The notes under the pieces are model-generated. The model saw nothing but the letters and a program-made list of their open reading frames with translations. It was not told the origin of the DNA and made no database searches. Of a stretch of DNA of 64,000 nt, positions 21,385 through 32,695 are shown piece after piece. Position 1 is the first letter of the stretch. The number at the start of each line of letters is the position of its first letter. The DNA is from Odontesthes bonariensis (taxonomy: Eukaryota; Chordata; Actinopteri; Atheriniformes; Atherinopsidae): assembly GCF_027942865.1 (NCBI RefSeq), contig NC_134528.1:31136732-31200731 (forward strand). The letters run 5' to 3'. The position numbers and the translations under genes were made by a program.

Positions 21385-21529
21385 CAGGGGTGTCAAACTG
21401 ATCCATGAAAGGGCCATGTGGCTGCAGGTCCTTGTTCCAACCCTGCAACAGCACAGCTGACTTGTTTCATTCAATCTACTGAACTGTCTGCACTGAAGGT
21501 CTTACCAGTTCAGGTGATTGACACCCCTG
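21385..21529. mobile_element. Short hAT MITE, 145 bp
   Basis: Ends CAGGGGTGTCAA and TTGACACCCCTG are perfect inverted repeats, flanked by perfect 8-bp duplications CATTAGGG (21377-21384, 21530-21537). The interior GTGGCTGCAGGTCCTTGTTC matches a very common vertebrate hAT MITE type. Confidence 0.92.
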
Positions 21530-21539
21530 CATTAGGGTT

Positions 21540-24500
21540 TACCTGCACTGCAATAAACAACATGGCTGTACACAGCTTTACAGGCAGTGTGTTACACAAC
21601 GAGCAGCTAAAAGGCTTTTAATTCTTGACAAATTAAAAAAGTAAAGTGTAGAAAATGCTATTCATTCTTCATTTATTAACATTAACTGTCAGATTTCTCT
21701 GAACCATCCCTTCTGTGCACACGTTACTATGTCCTTGTAAGATTTCTGTGGTAAACATCAGAGAAAAAGAAACATGGTGCTCACTGACACTTACATTCAG
21801 AAGCCATCACATTAATGGGAATAAGGTAAATGTGTCAATGATCTACTTAATGAGAACATAAGCAAGCTTGTTAAACAAGGTAACCTAGTAGATGTTTTGC
21901 TCTTAAGTTCATGAAGAAATTGAGCTGCGGGGCACTCCAAATCAAACAATAATTCATCACTATGCATTTCAGTTTTTATCCACTTCTACAACTTTTTGAA
22001 TCATTCACTTGTTGTTACTTCTGATCCTCACAGTCCTCCAGGAAACTACAGCAGCTATGGAGGACACACGTTTCTTCCCTGGGTTATCTGAAAAGCCTGC
22101 GAGCCTATAGAAGACTTTAAGGCTCCTGTATTTGGCAAAATGTGTTGTGGAACTTCAGTGCTCTGTGGTCCTGCCTGAGAGAGTTGGGGGAAGGGTAGAC
22201 CCAGCCGGCCCATCCTGGCTTCAGATTACATTCTGTTTCCTTAGGCACCAGAAAACAAACCACTAACACTCTGTATATCCAGTTACCCCACAGCCCAAAC
22301 ACCACATTATCCTGATGTCACAAGGAAATACTGAAGCTTAACAGGTGAATATCAACCTGAAAATCACCAGCTGCTATAAGCTGCTTTTATTGACCTGGCA
22401 TGATTTACATTTAATATTGCAACAACTAACAAATGCTAAAATCCCCCTGATGTGAGTCTGTGCTGCCTTCCAACACCAGCAGGAAGACACAAAGAACAAG
22501 AACTACATCACAACAGAGCTACTCAAGCACCTTTCACACATTTCACATATTTCAGTTTTTCAAGGAGAAGTGCAGACAATTTCTTGTTATTCACACTCGC
22601 ACTTCAGTGCAGGAGACTTCCTGTTGGAGATGCAGTCTGACAGCTGGATATGCCAGGGCAGGGGGGCAGAGTCCAGAAGAGGCAGGACATTATACCAAAA
22701 AGAACACAGTGAAAATCTCTGGGTGCGGTTTATAGATCATCAGTAATGGCTGTTTTTGTTCATAGTATAAGACGCATCCACAGAAGCATGTCGGCAGGAC
22801 AGATGATGAAGCTGCACGCACCAACACTCACTCCAGAAGATCCACTTCTACCTTCAGTGGAGATGTGGAAACCTGAATTGTTCAGTTTCTCTTTGTTCAG
22901 ACTGATGAAACTTTGCATGTTCTCAGCTAGATCAACTACATTTGACATTATTACAAAACCGACATGCTGGCTATAATCAAACACTTGTTTTAAAGTGTAA
23001 ACCAAAATCTACTAAATGAAGACATTAAGGTTGATTTTATACTTGTGCATGGCAGACTGTTTGAAATCATCTGCCTTTGTGTGTATAATGTAAATAATGA
23101 TGCTACAATCTCTGGTAGAAATGAGGGAATAACCAATCTTGGAGGATGTTCATTGAGCGGTTTGATTTAGTAAAAAAAACGAAAAGACTTCATCACAGCA
23201 ACTTTTTGGCTTCATACAACATACTTGAACGTGTAGATTGTTTGGTTTAACGACAGCTTTTATTCTTTCAGGTATGGACTTGACTAATGAAAGCAGCAGC
23301 AATGGTAGACCCCTCTGCCTCAGCTCCTTACGTCAGCAAAGCCGGACTAAAACATTCCTCTGGAACACAGCAAACACAACCTTCAACGTACAATACATCC
23401 GTGGAGCAGGATGGCGCAGGAGTATATAAAGGATTTATTAGGGAAAAAGAACATCTTTTATAGGCATTATTATCCAACATGGTTATTGCTCACTTATAAC
23501 CTCTATAATGTGTTCAGACTCAAGAACTGGTGTTTAGATAACAAATATACATATACACTTTTATTAAGCATTTAAGATTTATGAATAAAAGTATAGCTCA
23601 GTTAAAGCTGCATGAACGTACTAGAGTTTATCAAGTATGCTAAACAGCCCATCAGAGAGATGCCCGACCCGACATCGGTTTAACATGGTGAAGCGGTTGA
23701 ACAAAAAGAGTGTGTGCATGTGTGTTATACACCGAAAAGACAAGAGAGGCAAACGCTCACAGAGGCTTCAGACACAGAGCCCATTCACGGCTTGGTGTAT
23801 CAGAGTCCACTACAGCTTCACCTACAGGGTCTGCAGAAAATCCCATCTCTTTGATCTCCTTCTCATGAGAAACCAAGTTGAAAGCATTTTGCATGATGAA
23901 GTACCAACAAAAGTTCAGACAGCAGGGGGCTGCCCACTGACTTTATCACATAAGCACAAAGCTGGGTTTTTTAATCAATTCTGGCAGTTCTGGTTGTATT
24001 TGTATTATTGAACATGGCTGTAGCTGTTACGTGTTCTGATAAACTCTTCATTTAAATTCACATCATATCATACATCACTTCTGATGTTATCACTTCCTGG
24101 GTTGAATTATGACATAATGAGTATCAGCCAGAATACAGCACGTAACGAGGCCGTTGGTCTCCCCTGAAATCCTCCAAACGGCCACATTATGGACTGGACT
24201 GACCGACCCAATGTTTGATTTAACAATTTTTTTTTTCTTTTTTAAATTGCAAAAAGTAGTTCCAACTAGTCAGACTGTGAGCGACACACCACAGCATGAG
24301 ACAGAGGTTGGCCGCCGCCACAGACACGCCAAACAGCTGGCCTGCTGTGTGAGGGCTGTAACAGCGGACACATCAGCCTCATTGTGGACCTTATTTTTGC
24401 TGATCATGTCATTTTTCCTGAAGAAAGTTTGAACACTTTGTTCTGTGGAAAGATGCATTATCCTAAAATGATTGATGTCAGAGCCCACCTGAGCCTCTCC

Positions 24501-25306
24501 TGCAGAGGTAATGGCTGCCATCTCCCCTGCTCCTTTACCTGCCATCAGCCCCACATCATCAATGATGGTGGAAATGTTTCCTTCTGCCAGTCATCTTTCT
24601 ATGTTCCATTGGACCAAACTAAAGCTCCAAAATGGCGATTCATCACTGAATATCGCTTTCATTCAGTTTGGTTGTAAACACCAACTCTGTTTTTATATGT
24701 GCCTCTTGTATTTTAAGGCATATTGCTTTGAGTTTTCTGTCTTGATGCTTTGATGTTTTCCTTCGTCTACCTTTATGCTTCCTTTTTGACATAGTCTGTG
24801 TTGAATGACCTTCTTGAGGAAAGTTTAGAACCGTTCCCATTGTGTCAGCCAGGTTAAATAGCCTGTTCAGGTTTGTAAGACCTTTGAACTGCATATCATT
24901 TGCATTAAAAAACTGGAAATGACAAGGTGATTCCATTATTTTTTTTCTTCTATGATGTTTTTAGGTATGTTTGAAAAAGTCACAAGGACTCACCACACAC
25001 TCACTGAATATTGCAGCACCTCAGTTACCCCGCATGCATGTATGTGGAAGGTTGTTCCCCAGTGGCAGCTAGTCATTTATTGCTGATCAGCGACACAGAG
25101 ACAGTCCTAACCACGAGCTGGCAGCAGTGCTACTGTACACGCGTGTGCAGTGGACTGGAAGGACCTGGCTGCCTGTTCATTAAAGGACTTATGAAACAAA
25201 TTTTAATTGTTGGAATTTCACAGTTTTTGCTGCTGATTCTAAAGGTTCCAAGCCTTGCGATTAAAATGAGATATTGTCTGGATAATAATTTATCCGGGAA
25301 GTCATG
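21540..25306. other. Unannotated stretch, jmjd1c intron 1
   Basis: About 3.8 kb with no recognised repeat, RNA gene or convincing coding frame. It is the longest element-poor block of the inferred intron and therefore the best place to look for conserved non-coding sequence. Confidence 0.35.
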
Positions 25307-25310
25307 TTAA

Positions 25311-26819
25311 AACGGGCTCAAAAGGAGCCACATTTTGTCTTTTTGTGCGAATTCATTTTTTTATGCGTGACGTCATAGGGTTGACACAGAAGTTCTAGTA
25401 GTCTAACTGTAATGGCGGCATCTATGGCTAAGACATCAAAGCACGGTGGAAAATATTGTGTTGCTGGAGGGCCAAATGGTGTTAGTTGCAAAAATAGCAG
25501 CTTCACTGAAGGCATCTCTCTGCACATGTTTCCCAAACTAAAAAATACTGGAACTGAGGCTGACAAGGAGAAGGCAAAGACAAGAGCACGGTGGATCGCA
25601 TCACTGCCTGCTGCCTGCTGCCGCCTGCCGATAGCTGCACCTGTTACGGAGTTTGCTGCTCGGAAGCAGGGGACTGCTCGCTCTGCTCTTCGGTCTACAC
25701 ACATATCCAGCTAGAATTTGGCGACGTTGTGAGTGGCTGGCCGTCTACCTCTGCTAGCTTTTTTTGTGTTTTGTCATGTTTTTATCGTTTTCATCACTAC
25801 TGATGCATAATCGCCTGAGTCTCTTGAAAATCAGAGATTCTGTGGACATAATATCAATCATGTCAACGATGAGACAAAGCCACCGCCACCTGTTTTGGCG
25901 TCTGTACCCTAGGGTTGCCATAGGTAAGAGCTATTACCTATGGCATCTACCTGGTCGGTTGCCACGCAACAGCCGTCGCAGAAGACGTGGAAAGAGAGGT
26001 GGAGTAATATGCCGGCTGAAAGCCCACCTGGCTTTGCCCTCCACCAACAACGCTCGCCATCTGCTGTCTGGTCTCTCCGGTGATTGCGCCGGCTACGACA
26101 TCCGAGGCTCCGTGGATCAGTCCTACCGATGGCTGCTGTCAGTCGTGCCGAGGCCGGGTGCCCATCTCCCTGCCGCCGACCCGTGAGGATCCGCAGATGG
26201 GGCCGCACACTGGAGGATCTCCGACCCGTTAATCCACGCCATTGTTTATTAAGCTTACATTAAAACCATGTTATTATCACATACGTTTTTTTTTAAGTGG
26301 CTGGATTTCAAAGTGCCCCTTCGTTAGGTTTCAACGTGTCAAAGACAGCGCAGCAGAATGCCATATCTGCGAAACCGGCATGTTCAAATCTTTTCCAGTT
26401 TACCACAGCAAACATACACTATTGTGTCATTTGATTGATAGCATCTTAATAATAATCAGCGTGTAGTAGGAGCGATGGCTGTTTTGTGCCCGCCGATCCT
26501 GTGCCGAAAATGGTAACTTTCTTTCATTTCCATTACCCATACGGGAGGTGCAGAGAGCCTCTACAATATAGATACTAAATCGATTTGTGTGGATTAAATT
26601 CAACAAAAGTTTTTCCACATAATGTTAGAGGTGTGTTCTTTCGACCTGCTGATGTTTGTATCAGAATTTTGGTTCCTTTATTAGATATAGGTCCATCAAA
26701 TGTATGTTGTTTTCGCAGCCAGCCATTCTAGCAAATAAGGGAGTCAACCCTATGACGTCACGGTCACATGGCCAATTTCGCACCAAAGGCCACATAATTC
26801 ACACTTTTAAATGGCCGTT
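25311..26819 (+). mobile_element. TTAA-flanked THAP element, probably Kolobok-like
   Basis: Flanked by TTAA at 25307-25310 and 26820-26823. The outer ends share GTTTTAACGG-type inverted sequence (AACGGGC and GGCCGTT), and both arms contain an inverted GACGTCATAGGGTTGAC block (about 25369 and 26743). A THAP domain starts at 25412. THAP plus TTAA targets is the combination known for Kolobok transposons. The transposase core is gone. Bases 25905-26190 instead read RRRRRGKRGGVICRLKAH, which resembles the N-terminal part of LINE endonuclease ORFs, so a LINE fragment seems to be lodged inside. P-element origin is the alternative. Confidence 0.62.
25412..25711 (+). pseudogene. THAP domain N-terminal half
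   Basis: ATG at 25412; residues 13-40 read GKYCVAGGPNGVSCKNSSFT then EGISLHMFPK. This is the THAP C-x(8-10)-C zinc pair with the F-P turn, followed by the conserved W in ARWIASLP. The second ligand pair C-x2-H is missing because the sequence changes at about 25605 into unrelated DNA that also occurs, inverted, at 62195-62245. Confidence 0.65.
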
Positions 26820-27157
26820 TTAACAAGTTATGCCCGGAAAATTTAGTTCAAGTTGGATTGATGGTTTTAGAAAAAGACAAAAATTTCATTTGAATGATAG
26901 ATGAACATTCGTTTCAGTTCATCTTTAACTGGAAGGTATGAGTCTGGCACTTTTTTTTGCCTCAGTACCAGTGAAAGGCTCAAAATGAGCACTGAACACT
27001 TTCTTTCAGCAAGCGTCAAAAACTTTAGATCAGCCAATTAAAAGTATTGTCACGTTTATCAAATTGATTCTGAATTAGGACTGAAACGATTCCTCGAGTA
27101 ACCACTAGAGCGTGTTACACATGGACATATAAAGAAAAAAAGATGGTTTGTCTATGG

Positions 27158-30149
27158 CACTGATGCCATGGTAACGGCCTGCGGGCCGGAACCAGCCCGA
27201 ATGGACATCACAACCGGCCCGGTTACATCAGTGGTTGAGAAGTTTTTGTTTTTTTTAAATAAATAAATAATACTATTATCAACAAATTTAAATCTACTTT
27301 TGTTTTTTGATCCTTAATGGTTTTAAGTATAATATTCATTCAATTAATTTCCACGTAATCCAAAAGTTTGTCTCTCGCTCGTGCAGGTCTCAGTCCCTTG
27401 GACAGTACACGCGCTGCAACAGACACCGGCAGCGCGTGCACTGTCCAAGGTACTAACTGACGAGTCGCGCGACATCAGTCAGGAAGGATGTTGTCTAAAA
27501 AGCGGAAGGTTGACTCTGAATGTAGAATCTTTCAGGAGAGATGGAAAGAAAAGTATTTCTTTTGGGAAGTGAGGGGCAAACCAGTGTGTTTAATTTGTTC
27601 GCAACAAGTGGCTGTGCCAAAGGAGTACAACATCAGACGACATTACGAGACCCATCAGGAGAAGTACAACGACTACACAGGGCAACGTAGGACACAAAAG
27701 CTAAACGAGCTAGCCTCATCCCTCCAAAAACAGCAAGCGGCTTTCTCGAAATGCCGAGAGACATATGAAGGTTCGTTTTAATTGTATATCTTCTCAAATT
27801 CTTATTTTTACGTTAAATGCAGCTGTTTTCGAATTGGGATTTCTGTCTCAGCGCGCCTCCGTTAAGTTCTGATGGCGTTGCCCCTGGCAACCAATAGCAT
27901 CTCCTGCCAACATGGCCAACCGTGACTCCTCATTCTCAATACTAACTTAACATTTTATTTCATGTTTGGGGGCAGTGAAGGCGAGCTATGTCATCGCATG
28001 GGAGATAGCCAAAGCTTCCAAGCCTTTCTCTGAGGGCGAATTCGTGAGGACGTGCATGATTAAGGCAGCCGAGCTAGTGTGTCCAGAAAATCGACAAGCT
28101 CTCGCGAACATCAGCTTATCCCGACCTACAGTGACCGAGAGAGTGGAAGAGCTCTCCAGCGACTTGCATAGCCAACTTAAAGAAAAGATTAAATCCTTCG
28201 TCGCGTTCTCCATTGCTCTTGACGAGAGCACTGATGTGACTGATACGGCTCAGTTGGCGATATTTATTCGCGGAGTGGATGCTGCCTTTAATGTCACGGA
28301 GGAGTTTGTTTCCGTGGTACCCATGACAGACACGACTACAGCTAACGACGTGTTTGTTAGCCTTGTCGGGGCCCTTGACAATCTGGAGGTGGACTGGAGT
28401 CGCGCTGTCAGTGTGGCTACGGATGGTGCACCTTCCATAGTAGGAAGAAAGGCCGGAGTGGTCGTCAAGTTGAGAGAAAAGGTACGAGAGGCTAACCCAG
28501 ACCAGGTATTCTGGAACTTTCACTGCATTTTACACCAAGAGGCGTTGTGCAGCAAAAGTCTGAAAATGGAGCATGTTATGAGTGTTGTTTTTGCCACTGT
28601 CAATTTTATCAGAGCCAGAGGGCTTAACCATCGGCAATTCGATGCATTTTTATTTGAAAATGACATTCATCACGGCCTTCCCTATCACACCGATGTGCGC
28701 TGGTTGAGCCGAGGCGCAGTGCTCAAAAGGTTCTACAAATTGCGCAACGAGATAGCCGAGTTCATGCAGGCTAAAGGCAAGCCTGTGGAGGAATTGGACG
28801 ACCCCGAATGGACCAGAGACCTAGCCTTTTTAGTGGACATTTCCGAACACTTAAACGTCTTGAATGTTACTATGCAAGGTCGCAACAAACTCGTTACCGA
28901 GTATTACGACAGTGTCCGTGCGTTTCAAATTAAACTTGCGTTATGGAAGGCACAGCTCAGCCAGCGCAATGCAGCCCACTTCCCCTGTTTGAAATCTCTG
29001 CATGTCAACCATCAGAGCATGGACAAGTATGCAAGCTTGCTCTCCGGCCTCATGGGCGAGTTTTCCAATCGATTCACGGTTTTCACTGAACTGGAAAAGG
29101 ACTTTTCGCTTTTTCGCTCTCCTTTCACGACGGATGCTTCCGAGGTCCCAGAGGGGATGCAAATGGAACTGATAGACTTGCAATGCTGCGCGCGGTTGAA
29201 AGATACATACGCATCTGTTGGAATTGAATCATTCTACCAGTCGTTGCCACCCGAGTACCCAATTATCACTGCCTTTGCAGGTAAAATACTCTGTATGTTT
29301 GGCACAACATACTTATGTGAGCAGGCATTTTCAGTTATGAATATTAATAAATCGAAAGTGCGCAATCGCCTGACAGATGCGCATCTCAATGATGTCATGA
29401 AAATAGCCACGGCCCAGAGCCTGTCCCCCAATATGGACAAGCTGGTGAAAACTAAAAGGCTTCTGGCTTCGACATGTAAAATGTAGCTGGCTTATCTCCT
29501 CATCTTTCATAGTGCAAGGAAGTAATGATGGGAATAAAGGAGATAGGTATGTGAAAATGTTTGTGGGAGTTGATTGTTAATGTTAAATTTTAAATGTGCT
29601 ATCAGTTGTTTGTTGTAATGTTAGGTATTTTTTTATTATTAATGTCTACTGAATATTTAGTCACTTGGCCTGTTGGAGTAGGCCTACTTAACCTTAATAC
29701 ATTGTTTTGACTTCTTTAGGCCTATTTAGCCTGGCCATCTTTTTAATTGGCCTAATTAGGCCTGTGCATCGAGATTATTTTATGTGCAAGTTGTCAATAA
29801 ATCTCATCAAAGTAATTTACAGTTTACTTGTGTTATTTATGTGACCTAGTCCATTTTGTTGTTTTTAAAATATTTTAAATGTAAGTTACTGGCATGCAGA
29901 GGTTGATGTTACACAGTTATAGAGGGTAAATTGCTTTTGGCTGCCATATAATTGTATGCTTCATTGTGAGGGTATTGTATTGCAATTAATTTTTAATGTA
30001 TAGCAGGCCTTCATAAATTATATCAAATAGCATGTCTATTTGTTTAGTGTTTGGTCTTGCCAGGCCAAAAGTGTACCGGTAATTTGGCCCCCCGAGGTCC
30101 CACTTGAAAACAATCTGGCCCCCTGACCGATTTCACCCTGGCATCCCTG
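27158..30149 (+). mobile_element. Full-length hAT transposon
   Basis: Terminal repeats CACTGATGCCATGGT (27158) and, reverse complemented, CAGGGATGCCAGGGT (ending 30149) are imperfect inverted repeats of about 15 bp. Perfect 8-bp duplications GTCTATGG lie at 27150-27157 and 30150-30157. The 2992-bp length and an interior two-exon transposase gene make this a complete, potentially autonomous copy. It interrupts an older repeat fragment on its left (ACTGAAACGATTCCTCGAGT at about 27080). Confidence 0.93.
27488..29486 (+). CDS. hAT transposase, GTF2IRD2/Charlie-like, two exons
   Basis: Exon 1 (27488-27770) and exon 2 (27976-29486) are joined by a 205-bp GT-AG intron (donor GTTCGT at 27771, acceptor GGCAG ending 27975). 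The split valine codon is restored in phase, giving 597 residues without a stop. Residues about 25-60 form a BED-like zinc finger (C-x2-C with H-x4-H in RRHYETH). The RNase-H-fold core follows: ALDESTDVTDTAQL (first catalytic D), VATDGAPSIVG (second D), then the CxxH-type FHCILHQEALC block. The C-terminus FGTTYLCEQAFSVMNINKSK matches the hAT dimerisation region. The layout matches the transposase-derived part of vertebrate GTF2IRD2 and ZBED-type proteins. It lies inside a complete element, so an active transposase is likelier than a host gene. The intron is inferred from sequence alone. Confidence 0.88.
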
Positions 30150-30157
30150 GTCTATGG

Positions 30158-31021
30158 TGTTACACATAGACCAGTATGCTGCTACGGAAACACTTTTCCT
30201 GTTGGGTCTTTTTCAGTGTGGTGAAATATGCTGACAAATGAAAAATTCCAGTTAACTGGCCACATTTATTATTTGTTTTTATCAATAAATGATACTGGAA
30301 GAAAGTGAATTTGGATCCAATTCAAATACTTTTCTTTGAAAGTACCTAGTCTCCACACAGTGAAGACCGAAAAGAAACGCATCAAGATGCATTGATAATT
30401 GTTTTATGACTGCATGGCCTGTGAAAAAAAAAAATAATTTGTTCAAATTAACCTCAAACCCACCTTGTCCTGTGATTGATCCTCCAACGTATATGAGAAA
30501 ATATCACAATAATTTGTTTTTTTTCTCGTGTCATGGAAATCTAATATGGGTGGTTGGTGGCTAAATTTCTCCTCCACGTAATACACCCAGAAGTAGAGTC
30601 AAAGCAGCCAAGGAACTCTACTCAGAGTCTGTGAGTCCTGACCCAGGTTTTGACCTGGCACACAAAGAGAAAGAGCCAGTAACAACAGTAAAGGGCACAG
30701 CATGAACAAAATGTACAGAGCTGTAAAGACGTCCAATTCACGGCTCAACACCGTAACGCTCAATGACGCCAACTAAATTGTCAGTTGTTGCAATTTGAGT
30801 CATAATACATCAACTAAAGAAGCACAGTACTGACGAGGTCTTTCAGATACACTGGATAGTAGCATGAAGCATACTTCCATACTTTGTTTTCCATGTGAGA
30901 CAGTATGTCCTTACTGTGGACGGGCTCAGCTGGTTTTCATCAGTGTGTGAAGCTGCACCGTCACAGAGACAACTTCATGATCATTACATTCATTTAGTGA
31001 AGCCTTTTATCCAAAGCAGGT
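30158..31021. other. Unannotated stretch, jmjd1c intron 1
   Basis: AT-rich, with an A run at about 30424. No feature recognised. Confidence 0.3.
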
Positions 31022-32695
31022 GGGACAGACATGGGACACACATTGGACAGAAATAGGACAGACATGGGACACAGGTGGGACAGACATGGACACACATGGG
31101 ACACAAATGGGACAGAAATAGGACACGTGTGGGACAGAAATGATGGGACACACATGGGACACGTGTGGGACAGAAATAGGACACACATGGGACACGTGTG
31201 GGACAGAAATAGGACACACATGGGACACGTGTGGGACAGAAATGGGACAGACATGGGACACGTGTGGGACAGAAATGATGGGACAGACATGGGACAGACA
31301 TGGGACAGAAATGGGTCACACATGGGACAAGTGTGGGACAGAAATCATGGGACACACATGGAACAGATGTCGGACAGACATGGGACAGATGTCGGACAGA
31401 CATGGGACAGACATGGGACACGTGTGGGACAGAAATGATGGGACAGACATGGGACACGTGTGGGACAGAAATGATGGGACAGACATGGGACACGTGTGGG
31501 ACAGAAATGATGGGACAGACATGGGACACGTGTGGGACAGACATGGGACACGTGTGGGACAGAAATGATGGGACAGACATGGGACACGTGTGGGACAGAA
31601 ATGATGGGACAGACACGGGACAGAAATGGGACAGACATGGGACACGTATGGGACACGTATGGGACAGAAATCATGGGACAGAAATGGGTCACACATGGGA
31701 CACGTGTGGGACAGAAATGGGACAGACATGGGACAGAAATGGGACAGAAATGATGGGACAGACACGGGACACGTGTGGGACAGAAATGATGGGACAGACA
31801 CGGGACAGAAATGGGACAGACATGGGACACGTATGGGACAGAAATCATGGGACAGAAATGGGTCACACATGGGACACGTGTGGGACAGAAATGGGACAGA
31901 CATGGGACAGAAATGGGACAGACATGGGACACGTGTGGGACAGAAATGATGGGACAGACATGGGACACGTGTGGGACAGAAATCATGGGAAAAAAATGGG
32001 ACAGATGTCGGACACATGTGGGACAGAAATGATGGGACAGACATGGAACAGATGTCGGACAGACATGGGACAGATGTCGGACAGACATGGGACACGTGTG
32101 GGACAGATATGGGACAGACATGGGACACGTGTGGGACAGAAATGGGACAGACATGGGACACGTGTGGGACAGAAATGATGGGACAGAAATAGGACACACA
32201 TGGGACACGTGTGGGACAGAAATGATGGGACAGACATGGAACAGATGTCGGACAGACATGGAACAGATGTCGGACAGACATGGGACAGATGTCGGACAGA
32301 CATGGGACACGTGTGGGACAGATATGGGACAGACATGGGACACGTGTGGGACAGAAATGGGACACGTGTGGGACAGAAATGATGGGACAGACACGGGACA
32401 GAAATAGGACACACATGGGACACGTGTGGGACAGAAATGGGACAGACATGGGACACGTGTGGGACAGAAATGATGGGACAGACACGAACAGAAATGGGAC
32501 AGACATGGGACACGTGTGGGACAGAAATCATGGGACAAAAATGGGACAGACATGGGACACGTGTGGGACAGAAATGATGGGACAGACATGGGACACAATG
32601 ATGGGACAGACATGGGACACGTGTGGGACAGAAATGATGGGACAGACATGGGACACGTGTGGGACAGAAATGATGGGACAGACACGGGACAGATG
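31022..32695. repeat. 11/14-bp minisatellite rich in CACGTG
   Basis: About 1.67 kb made from variants of an 11-bp unit: GGGACAGACAT, GGGACACGTGT and GGGACAGAAAT, the last often extended by GAT to 14 bp. These alternate in a higher-order pattern of about 33-36 bp. The GGGACACGTGT variant contains the E-box CACGTG; I count about 29 by eye. Rarer variants (GATGTCGGACA, CACGTATGGG) mark sub-blocks around 31360-31400, 31990-32080 and 32235-32310, which suggests segmental duplication within the array. Very long frames on both strands, up to 452 codons, simply reflect absence of stop triplets in the unit. Confidence 0.97.

Noticed and set aside
31022..32695. CRISPR array
   Set aside because: Units are 11-14 bp with no spacers, and the sequence is vertebrate nuclear DNA.
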